Positions 45,909-52,235 of a stretch of 64,000 bases of DNA are shown here, piece after piece. Under the pieces are notes generated by a model that made no database searches, was not told the origin of the DNA, and worked only from the letters and a program-made list of their open reading frames with translations. Position 1 is the stretch's first letter. Each line of letters begins with the position of its first letter. This DNA is from UBA1858 sp963976865 (GTDB lineage Bacteria > Pseudomonadota > Gammaproteobacteria > UBA4575), in assembly GCA_963976865.1 (NCBI GenBank), contig CAXBLY010000004.1, positions 1-64,000 on the forward strand, read 5' to 3'. The position numbers and the translations under genes were made by a program.

Positions 45909-46655
45909 ATGGCAGTTAAAAAAGCGGTATCGAAGAAAAAAGCAGCTCCCGCCAAAAAAGCGGCTTCAGCGAAAAAGAAAACAGCTGCGCCAAAGAAGAA
46001 AGCACCTGCTAAAAAGAAGGTTGCAGCAACCAAGAAGAAAGCGGCTGTAAAGAAAAAAGCAGCGCCTGCCAAAAAGGCGGCTCCTGCTAAAAAGAAAGCA
46101 GCTGCACCCAAGAAGAAAGCACCTGCTAAAAAGAAGGTTGTCGCGCCCAAGAAAAAAACTGCCAAACCTGTCGCCACCAAAAATCCAGCACCCAAGCCAA
46201 AGTCTCGTCTGATTCCAGAAGAGCCTATTGTGGGAATGACCTTGCCGGTTGAAGGCATTGACCCTTACAAGCCCAGCAATGGCGAGTTGTATATGAGCGA
46301 TGACCAAATCGTCCATTTCAGACATATTCTGATTGAATGGAAAAAACAGCTAATGCAGGAAGTTGACCGCACCGTAGATCACATGAAGTCTGACGCTGCC
46401 AACTATGCTGACCCGGCTGATCGCGCCACACAGGAAGAAGAATTCAGCCTGGAGTTACGAACTCGAGATCGGGAACGCAAGTTAATCAAGAAGATTGATG
46501 AATCTCTTGTAACGCTGGACACAGGTGATTATGGTTATTGTGAGTCGTGTGGAATAGAAATTGGCATTCGACGTCTTGAAGCAAGACCCACGGCTACCCA
46601 GTGTATCGATTGCAAAACATTACAAGAAATTAAAGAAAAACAAATTTACTCATAA
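45909..46655 (+). CDS. dksA: DksA-family RNA polymerase regulator with histone-H1-like N-terminal tail
   Basis: A 248-residue protein in two parts. Residues 1 to about 97 are almost only Lys, Ala and Pro in repeats of the KKKAAPAKK kind, like eukaryotic H1 tails and the AlgP/AlgR3 proteins of Pseudomonas. The rest is canonical DksA: the coiled-coil tip with ADPADRA (acidic pair), EEEFSLELRTRDRERKLIKKIDESL, and the zinc finger CESCGIEIGIRRLEARPTATQC..C. DksA binds the RNA polymerase secondary channel with ppGpp to adjust rRNA and amino-acid promoters. The tail should bind nucleic acid nonspecifically. E. coli DksA is 151 residues, so the tail is a true addition. gluQ follows directly, as in E. 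coli. Confidence 0.93.
   Translation: MAVKKAVSKKKAAPAKKAASAKKKTAAPKKKAPAKKKVAATKKKAAVKKKAAPAKKAAPAKKKAAAPKKKAPAKKKVVAPKKKTAKPVATKNPAPKPKSRLIPEEPIVGMTLPVEGIDPYKPSNGELYMSDDQIVHFRHILIEWKKQLMQEVDRTVDHMKSDAANYADPADRATQEEEFSLELRTRDRERKLIKKIDESLVTLDTGDYGYCESCGIEIGIRRLEARPTATQCIDCKTLQEIKEKQIYS
45984..46140 (+). repeat. Internal direct repeat in the Lys/Ala-rich tail of the DksA gene
   Basis: A 40-base unit at 45984-46023 recurs at 46101-46140 with 38 of 40 bases identical, and shorter AAAAAG-rich units lie between. Near-identity at DNA level shows recent duplication inside the gene. Slippage or recombination here would change tail length in frame. Confidence 0.85.
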
Positions 46656-46666
46656 GCCAGGTCTTT

Positions 46667-47584
46667 ATTCGCCACAGAATTGCACAATACGCCCGTTATC
46701 GCGGGCGCTTTGCCCCATCACCCACAGGGCCTCTTCATTACGGATCACTAGTTACCGCCGTCGCCAGCTACCTGCAGGCACGCAGCCATAATGGACAATG
46801 GTTTATACGTATAGAAGATATTGATCCTGAGCGAGAAATGAAAGGTGCGGTTCAATTGATCCTGCAGACACTGAAAGATTATGGTTTTGTCTGGGACAGA
46901 AAACCCATCTACCAAAGCAAGCAGTCAAATTTGCACAAACATATTGCTCTACAATTACTTTACCATCACCATGCATATGCCTGTCGCTGCAGCCGCAAGG
47001 ACTTAAGCGACATTTCAGAACATGGAGAAATGGGACTCATCTATCCAGGTATCTGCGCACAAAAAAATCTTGTTTACCAACATGGCACCACTCTCAGAGT
47101 GCGGACAGATAACACTTGTATCAGGTATATGGATAATAATTTTGGCGAACAGCAGTGTAATCTAGCGCAGCAGAGTGGCGACTATGTTATTTACCGCGCT
47201 GATAATTTACCCAGTTACATATTAGCTGCCAGCATTGATGACCTGTTCGAGCAGTACACAGAGGTCGTCAGGGGCGCTGATTTATTAGCCATCACGCCAA
47301 GGCAAATACACTTGAGTAAACTTGTCAAAAACAGATACCCGGCGTTTTTACACACGCCAGTGATTACTTACGAGAATGGAGACAAATTAAGCAAGCAAAC
47401 CCAGGCACCAGCGTTAAAAAAGCAGCATGCACGTACAATGCTATTAAACGCATTAACAGATCTGGGACAGGAGCCACCGAATCATTTTCAGTGGAAACCC
47501 GTGTGGGCACTATGGGATTGGGCCATCAGCCACTGGCAGCCATCCAGAATTCCTACCTTAAAAACCATTCCACTAAAACACTAA
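46667..47584 (+). CDS. gluQ: Glutamyl-Q tRNA(Asp) synthetase, non-canonical start
   Basis: A truncated glutamyl-tRNA synthetase paralogue that glutamylates queuosine in tRNA-Asp. GRFAPSPTGPLHYGSLVTAV (HIGH-like) is encoded from about 46703, followed by WFIRIEDIDPERE, the zinc-type YACRCSRKDL...PGIC, and the KLSKQ loop. The frame has no ATG, GTG or TTG between its upstream stop (near 46628) and the GRFAPS motif. The first ATG (46838) would delete the whole active-site motif. The best candidate is ATT at 46667, preceded by CAGG with five bases between; ATA 46652 or ATT 46679 are alternatives. It starts 11 bases after the dksA stop, so coupling to dksA translation is likely. A sequencing error near the start is the main alternative. 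Confidence 0.85.
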   Translation: MRHRIAQYARYRGRFAPSPTGPLHYGSLVTAVASYLQARSHNGQWFIRIEDIDPEREMKGAVQLILQTLKDYGFVWDRKPIYQSKQSNLHKHIALQLLYHHHAYACRCSRKDLSDISEHGEMGLIYPGICAQKNLVYQHGTTLRVRTDNTCIRYMDNNFGEQQCNLAQQSGDYVIYRADNLPSYILAASIDDLFEQYTEVVRGADLLAITPRQIHLSKLVKNRYPAFLHTPVITYENGDKLSKQTQAPALKKQHARTMLLNALTDLGQEPPNHFQWKPVWALWDWAISHWQPSRIPTLKTIPLKH

Positions 47585-47585
47585 A

Positions 47586-47619
47586 ACAAAAAAGCCGGCG
47601 TAGTAGCCGGCTTTTTTGT
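47586..47619. terminator. Bidirectional rho-independent terminator
   Basis: ACAAAAAAGCCGGC and GCCGGCTTTTTTGT form a perfect stem around GTAGTA. It lies just past the gluQ stop and downstream of the last gene of the convergent monooxygenase cluster, and works for both strands. Confidence 0.93.
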
Positions 47620-47637
47620 TAACCTGAGTGTTTAGCT

Positions 47638-47853
47638 TTATTCGCTATCAGAGTCTTTAAACCATGCCCATGGCTCTTCTTGTGCAATGCCGATAAACAG
47701 CCACACGTTGCCAATCAGGGTGACTACCAGAAACAGCGCACCACCTATTGCCCAGAGCAGTTCATCATGGTGATTTTGGAAACCGATAAAATTAAAAATT
47801 GAAATCATCGCAATGGTAAATAGTGCCATAATTCCTAATGCTTTCATTGTCAT
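47638..47853 (-). CDS. Small two-helix membrane protein of the monooxygenase cluster
   Basis: A 71-residue hydrophobic protein: helix 1 about 5-25 and helix 2 about 33-55, with a short acidic tail (AWFKDSDSE). I do not recognise a family. A clear ribosome site (AGGAG) precedes the ATG. It is the last gene of the AlkB cluster, 40 bases after the reductase. A role as a small membrane subunit or anchor for the electron-transfer chain is inference from position. Confidence 0.6.
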   Translation of the reverse strand: MTMKALGIMALFTIAMISIFNFIGFQNHHDELLWAIGGALFLVVTLIGNVWLFIGIAQEEPWAWFKDSDSE

Positions 47854-47893
47854 AATATTATTCTCCTAAATTATTTAGCATCGAACCAGAGAC

Positions 47894-48976
47894 TTATCGT
47901 CCACCGGGGATCGAGCTGGCGTCTAAGAATTTATCGTAATATATACTCTCTTCATCAATTCCTCCAGACTTTAACAGCTCAATTGCTGCATCAATCATCG
48001 GTGGAGGCCCACACAGATAGCCCTGCGCATCTTTTAAGTCTAGGGCTGATGTATCTATATAAGTTTCTTTGAAGTAGTCAGTGACAAAGCCAGTAGGTCC
48101 TGTCCATGATGAATCTTCTTTGTCTGCAGACAAGACTGTAACGTATTCAAATTTATAGTCTTTATGCCACTGCTGCTTGATACGCTGCATGTCTTCGTCA
48201 CAGTAAAGGTCTTGTTCGGTTTGCGCACCAAACAGGAATATACAGTTACGCTCCACCTGCTCTAGTACACATTCTTCCAGTATGGCTTTAATAGCACTCA
48301 TACCACTACCACCCGCCATACAGACCATTTGAGTACTTGCCGGGCGATGGTAGAAGTGCCCGTATGGTGCACTAAGACTCACTGCCGTCCCTACTCTGTC
48401 TTCTGCAAATAACCATTCAGTGAATTCACCACCGGGTACTTTACGAATATAGAAACTAAATTCACGATCATTCTCATTTCTGGGTGCTTTGGCAAATGAG
48501 TACGACCTAGGTGTTTCGATATCTTTTACAGAAATCTCAGCATATTGCCCGGACATCATTTCGCGATTGAAATCGCTATCACACTTTACGACCAGCTCTA
48601 CAATATCGTGAGTCAATTGATTCAACTGGGAAATTTTGCCTTCCAGATGAAGTAGCTCGGTTGCAGGAGCGTCACCCATTTCAACCTCTACATCTATGTC
48701 AGACTTTAGGACAGACTGGCATGCCAGGACTGTACCTGCCTTTAATTGCTCGCCATCCAGTACGTATGAAAAATCAGTTAATGCCTTAATTTTTCCTTTT
48801 TTGATGACACATTGACAGGTCCCACAACTTCCTACACGACAGTCATGCGGCCATGCCAGCCCTGCTTCCAGTGCAGCCTTTAGTAAATTTTCACCAGCTT
48901 TCACTGTGATGGTTGCTTCACCATTATTGACAGTGGCAGTGTGGTCCTGTTTTTTATTTCCAAATAATCCAAACAT
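47894..48976 (-). CDS. XylA-type ferredoxin-NAD(P)H reductase of the monooxygenase cluster
   Basis: A 360-residue electron-transfer flavoprotein. The N-terminal plant-type [2Fe-2S] domain (~14-100) has the ligands CRVGSCGTCQC and LACQ. The FAD domain has RSYSFAKAP, and the NAD(P) domain has GGSGMSAIKAI and ends with CGPPPMIDAAI. This single-chain layout matches XylA, BenC and MmoC reductases and not rubredoxin reductase. It should take electrons from NAD(P)H and pass them to the AlkB-like oxygenase, perhaps through the small ferredoxin. A strong terminator hairpin lies 34 bases upstream, so it may have its own promoter or depend on readthrough. Confidence 0.88.
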   Translation of the reverse strand: MFGLFGNKKQDHTATVNNGEATITVKAGENLLKAALEAGLAWPHDCRVGSCGTCQCVIKKGKIKALTDFSYVLDGEQLKAGTVLACQSVLKSDIDVEVEMGDAPATELLHLEGKISQLNQLTHDIVELVVKCDSDFNREMMSGQYAEISVKDIETPRSYSFAKAPRNENDREFSFYIRKVPGGEFTEWLFAEDRVGTAVSLSAPYGHFYHRPASTQMVCMAGGSGMSAIKAILEECVLEQVERNCIFLFGAQTEQDLYCDEDMQRIKQQWHKDYKFEYVTVLSADKEDSSWTGPTGFVTDYFKETYIDTSALDLKDAQGYLCGPPPMIDAAIELLKSGGIDEESIYYDKFLDASSIPGGR

Positions 48977-49009
48977 GATTTTATACGCTTCGGGTAATAC
49001 TACAAACGT

Positions 49010-49044
49010 AAAAAAGCACGCAGACTATAATCTACGCGCTTTTT
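49010..49044 (-). terminator. Terminator or attenuator hairpin before the reductase gene
   Basis: On the minus strand AAAAAGCGCGTAGA pairs along 14 bases with TCTGCGTGCTTTTT (two G-U pairs), with a 6-base loop and a six-T run. It lies between the GST-like gene and the reductase gene. This is a full intrinsic-terminator structure inside the cluster and should reduce transcription of the last two genes. Confidence 0.85.
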
Positions 49045-49059
49045 CATTAAGGTCAGTAT

Positions 49060-49713
49060 TTATGAGTTGATTGATATCCCATTTAGTGTTCCTGAAGCAA
49101 TATCAGTTGCAGAAGGCAACACTGTAAAAGGAATGATCTTTTCCTTACTCGTACTTGGGTGCGATTTAACCTTATCGTACCATTTGGCAACACCAGGTCG
49201 AGAGCTAATCAGGTCACCAGCACCACCAATTTCAATCAGGTTACAGCAAGACGACCAGTGAATATCCGCAAGAGAGAAGTCACCGCAGATGAAATCACCT
49301 TTTCTTGGCGGATTAATTACCTGCTTCTCCAGCCCGTCAAACAAGGGTGCCAAGGCATCTTTGTTAATTGAATCGCCGAGGTTAGGAGCAACGCTTTCTG
49401 TTGCAATGATTGCCCACTGATACATGATCGCCCGGCTCACTCCATTTCGGGGAACAAGCGAAGGGCCAAACCCTTTATCATCAAGATAAGACATGACAGC
49501 CACAGTACCGTACACAATAAAGTCAATATCCTGCAATACAGGACCTATGCCATAAGGGGAGACAGCACGAAAATCGCTAGCATCAATATCTGTAATGACC
49601 TCAGTATCAATGTCTACTCCCTTTTCTGCGGCAGTCTGCAAACACTTACCTGTGTCAGGGCATGATGGATGCCCGCGCAGAATCATTTTAGTTCCTAATT
49701 TATCTCCGATCAT
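49060..49713 (-). CDS. Glutathione S-transferase-like protein
   Basis: A 217-residue protein with an N-terminal thioredoxin-like domain (MILRGHPSCPDTGKCLQTAAEKGV, then the GPVLQDIDFIVYGTVAVMSYLDD position equivalent to the glutathione-binding PVL..D...I.ES..I..YL) and an all-helical C-terminal domain containing FSLADIHWS. It fits the GST superfamily. The catalytic residue of this subclass cannot be assigned. The gene has a GGGGG-type ribosome site. In the AlkB cluster it may detoxify an epoxide or aldehyde product or assist the oxygenase; this is inference. Confidence 0.75.
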   Translation of the reverse strand: MIGDKLGTKMILRGHPSCPDTGKCLQTAAEKGVDIDTEVITDIDASDFRAVSPYGIGPVLQDIDFIVYGTVAVMSYLDDKGFGPSLVPRNGVSRAIMYQWAIIATESVAPNLGDSINKDALAPLFDGLEKQVINPPRKGDFICGDFSLADIHWSSCCNLIEIGGAGDLISSRPGVAKWYDKVKSHPSTSKEKIIPFTVLPSATDIASGTLNGISINS

Positions 49714-49816
49714 ATTCTTCCCCCTAATTCAATAATCCCATCTGTTAATCATCCTTCGATGAAACGTTGGTTTTTTTGTGAGACTAATGATTAGCTTTCT
49801 TAGTTAATTTTATTGG

Positions 49817-49996
49817 TTAATCTTCTACCTTAAGTGCACCTGATGGGCATTGTGCAACAGTTGCACGGATTTCTTCTTCTGGAGCACCAGACTCATCAAT
49901 GACGAACGCGCCATCAACAATTTTAAATACATTTGGTGAACCTTCAACACATTTACCAGCGTGAATACAGGTACTTTCATCCCAAGTTACTTTCAT
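49817..49996 (-). CDS. Small three-cysteine ferredoxin (CxxAxxC...CP)
   Basis: A 59-residue ferredoxin that begins MKVTWDESTCIHAGKC and ends CPSGALKVED. Only three cysteines are present: Cys10, Cys16 and Cys50. The spacing C-x2-A-x2-C ... C-P is that of the single-cluster ferredoxins of actinobacterial cytochrome P450 systems, which hold a [3Fe-4S] cluster or a [4Fe-4S] cluster with a non-Cys ligand. It is highly acidic, as usual for ferredoxins. AGGAG precedes the ATG. In this cluster it takes the place where AlkB systems normally have rubredoxin. Confidence 0.88.
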   Translation of the reverse strand: MKVTWDESTCIHAGKCVEGSPNVFKIVDGAFVIDESGAPEEEIRATVAQCPSGALKVED

Positions 49997-50030
49997 AATT
50001 TCGACTCCTAGCGTGTTTTAGTCAGTTTAG

Positions 50031-50393
50031 TTATACACCAACGATTTCATTTTTCATTGAATACAAAATACACAAGACTTCATCTCTTTCTTTTGCACCA
50101 ACATTATTCTTGTCCAATGCAGCCAGTACATCATCACAAACTGCAACAAACTCTTCATCACTAATATTCATACCAGTGTGTGCTGTTAGCATATCCTGAC
50201 CGGTGTATGTCTCAGGTCCGCCAATACCGGCGCCGAAGAATTCGCGCACTAATCGTTTAACATTCTCTGGATCACTCTGTGCATATCGCTGTTTAATTTT
50301 AGGGTTAGAAGTATGGTTTTTCCAAATATCTTCTACCACTGCTGCGATACCTTCTGCACCACCCAGGCGCACGTATAAGCTAGCGTCACTCAT
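50031..50393 (-). CDS. Group I truncated haemoglobin
   Basis: A 120-residue 2-on-2 globin. It has SLYVRLGGAEGIAAVVEDIW, FFGAGIGGPETYTGQDMLTAH with the proximal haem His, and FVAVCDDVLAALDKNNV, matching the trHb group I pattern. These bind oxygen or nitric oxide. Its place directly after alkB, 34 bases ahead of the ferredoxin, suggests oxygen delivery or protection of the oxygenase from NO or peroxide; this is inference. Confidence 0.87.
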   Translation of the reverse strand: MSDASLYVRLGGAEGIAAVVEDIWKNHTSNPKIKQRYAQSDPENVKRLVREFFGAGIGGPETYTGQDMLTAHTGMNISDEEFVAVCDDVLAALDKNNVGAKERDEVLCILYSMKNEIVGV

Positions 50394-50446
50394 TTTATTT
50401 ACTCCTCAATTTTACCACTGATTTATATGAATATTTTCTGTTTAGC

Positions 50447-50477
50447 AGGGTCTTACCTTATAACAAGGCAAGACCCT
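50447..50477 (-). promoter_or_regulatory. Intercistronic hairpin after alkB
   Basis: AGGGTCTTGCCTT pairs with AAGGTAAGACCCT over 13 bp (one G-U), with a 5-base loop, on the minus strand between the alkB stop and the globin gene. No U-tract follows in the direction of transcription, so it is more likely a stabilising or processing hairpin than a terminator. It would favour alkB message over downstream genes. Confidence 0.78.
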
Positions 50478-50493
50478 ATTTTAATTTAACAGA

Positions 50494-51636
50494 TTAAGCG
50501 TAGCCAGCGACCTGATTAATCTTGGCAGCGACCTTGCGCTCACCCTCAGATGCCATCTCCTCATCCCACTTGTTCATCTGCTCATTCATGTACTTATGCC
50601 ACACCGGCGGTAACAATGCCAATGCAAACAGCGTGAAGTACCCGCGTCCGCAGTTCGGCGACCCCACTTCATCCAACTCCCAGAAGTGTGTCTCGCCGCG
50701 ATCATGGTGATCCCCCTGACGCCCAATCTCGATGAAAAACCAGCTCGTGAATGCCGTGCTGTTATCCCAGCTATGACGGTAGTCAATCGGCTGTCCTTTC
50801 TCGCGAATTAAACCGTAGTGCTCAAGGTAGTTCAACGCCTCTAGCTCAAAGTTAGAGATTAACCACACGATCGCCAAACAGCCCATGCCAACCCAGCCGC
50901 CTACAAACCAGAATAAAAATATGGTTGGCAATGCCATGAAGTAGCCTCGAATCCAGCGGTTCTGCCATGATAAAAATGGCACGCCCAGTCTCTCCAGACG
51001 CTGCTTCTCCATCACAAACAAAAACTTGCTCTGCCCTATGCCGGATAACGGATAGTGCTTGTACAGACTTCTGCCGCGTGGCGCTGTTGCCGGATCATCC
51101 ACATGACCAAGCTCCAGGTGATGGTTGTATACATGCGCATAACAGAAATGCGCCTTGCCTGACAAGGCCATCATCCAGCGCGCAATCACAAAGCTGAACC
51201 CTTTGGTATGCGCCAGCTCATGTCCGTAGATAATCCCGATACCCGCAAATATCCCGGTGGAGATCGTCGCGCCTATCAGCTGCGATCCGGTGATCCCGTC
51301 CTGTATCGTCATTCCTAACAGTGTGGACTCCGCAATCGGCACTCCGGTCATGTACTGGAATATGCGCCAGGCCAACACGATCTGTAAACAGATGAACACT
51401 CCCAGCATTCCGTACATCACGCCATTGTGTAATGCCGGTATCCCGTACAGCTCTCCGTCTTCGTCAAACCCCGCTCCCGGTGTCTGCGCTTTCGTCAGGG
51501 TATCAATGATGATCCCTACTCCTAACAGGGCCACACCTGTCCATACCCATGGACCGCCGGCCAAAACTCCAAACATCGACGCCAGTATTAGCAACGGGGC
51601 TAAAAAATAGCGTACATTGATTAATAATTTCTTCAT
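50494..51636 (-). CDS. AlkB/XylM-family membrane di-iron monooxygenase (divergent)
   Basis: A 380-residue integral-membrane hydroxylase of the alkane/xylene monooxygenase family. Histidine boxes are HELAH (139-143), AHVYNHHLELGHVDDPA (167-183), NYLEHYGL (269-276) and GRQGDHHDRG (305-314). They match AlkB (HELGH, EHNxGHHxxVATPxDPA, NYIEHYGL, LQRHSDHH) in order and spacing, but the first His of the last box is Gln307, Glu of the second box is Ala167, and an extra His178 is present. Six helices or so are predicted. Such enzymes hydroxylate terminal or benzylic C-H bonds using O2. Strong GGAGGT ribosome site; codon use is GC-richer than neighbours, indicating high expression or acquisition. First gene of a cluster with globin, ferredoxin, GST and reductase. 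The substrate is unknown. Confidence 0.88.
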   Translation of the reverse strand: MKKLLINVRYFLAPLLILASMFGVLAGGPWVWTGVALLGVGIIIDTLTKAQTPGAGFDEDGELYGIPALHNGVMYGMLGVFICLQIVLAWRIFQYMTGVPIAESTLLGMTIQDGITGSQLIGATISTGIFAGIGIIYGHELAHTKGFSFVIARWMMALSGKAHFCYAHVYNHHLELGHVDDPATAPRGRSLYKHYPLSGIGQSKFLFVMEKQRLERLGVPFLSWQNRWIRGYFMALPTIFLFWFVGGWVGMGCLAIVWLISNFELEALNYLEHYGLIREKGQPIDYRHSWDNSTAFTSWFFIEIGRQGDHHDRGETHFWELDEVGSPNCGRGYFTLFALALLPPVWHKYMNEQMNKWDEEMASEGERKVAAKINQVAGYA

Positions 51637-51751
51637 CGGTACCTCCGAGTTACTTAATGAAAACCTAATCTATTTATATAGACCTTATTATTATTGATTA
51701 TCAAACTTCTTTGACAGCGAAAACTACCAAAACTGTAGCTAGAATGCCAAG

Positions 51752-51780
51752 ATTATAGCACCCAAACTTAGTAAAACCAC
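51752..51780 (-). promoter_or_regulatory. Predicted extended -10 promoter of the alkB cluster
   Basis: On the minus strand TGCTATAAT (51752-51760) is a perfect extended -10 box. A weak -35 (GTGGTT, 51775-51780) sits 17 bases upstream. Transcription would start near 51745, leaving a ~110-base leader before alkB. No operator was recognised. Confidence 0.6.
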
Positions 51781-51830
51781 TCTGAATAACCGATCCTGAG
51801 CTACTAATTTATAAGCAATTTGTTAAACAT

Positions 51831-52226
51831 TTACTCGCATTCAGAAATGAAGTCCAAAGATAGCGAGTTTATGCAGTAACGTTTCCCGGTTGGCTCGGGG
51901 CCATCCTCAAATACATGACCAAGATGTGAACCGCATTGATTGCAACACACTTCAACTCGCGTCATACCGTGTGAGTTATCCGTGATGTAGCGAATTGCCT
52001 GATCTGACACCGGTTTCCAGAAGCTGGGCCAGCCTGATCCAGAGTCAAATTTAGTCTCGGATGAGAATAATCTGCTTTCACAGCAAGTACAGATAAAGGT
52101 GCCGGCGCTTTTTTCGTCTAGCAATCGACCTGAAAATGGAGGCTCAGTGCCTTTTTGCCAACATATGGCAAATTGCTCTGGCGTAAGTTTGTCTTTCCAG
52201 TGGGTGGGGTCGTCTTTGCCAGCCAT
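51831..52226 (-). CDS. msrB: Peptide methionine-R-sulfoxide reductase
   Basis: A 131-residue MsrB that reduces methionine-R-sulfoxide in proteins. Zinc-binding CTCCE and CNQCGSHLGHVF pairs flank KFDSGSGWPSFWKPV, and the catalytic Cys is in GKRYCINS. It is cytosolic. It follows pnp by nine bases on the same strand, so the two probably share a transcript. Confidence 0.95.
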   Translation of the reverse strand: MAGKDDPTHWKDKLTPEQFAICWQKGTEPPFSGRLLDEKSAGTFICTCCESRLFSSETKFDSGSGWPSFWKPVSDQAIRYITDNSHGMTRVEVCCNQCGSHLGHVFEDGPEPTGKRYCINSLSLDFISECE

Positions 52227-52235
52227 GTATTTATT

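Noticed and set aside
45839..46258. Antisense open frame with Phe/Leu/Ala-rich protein over the DksA tail
   Set aside because: It is the reverse complement of the AAG/GCC-rich repeats and only looks like a membrane protein because of that composition.
46838..46840. ATG 46838 as the start of gluQ
   Set aside because: It would remove the conserved GRFAPSPTGPLHYGS active-site segment, which is encoded in frame upstream.
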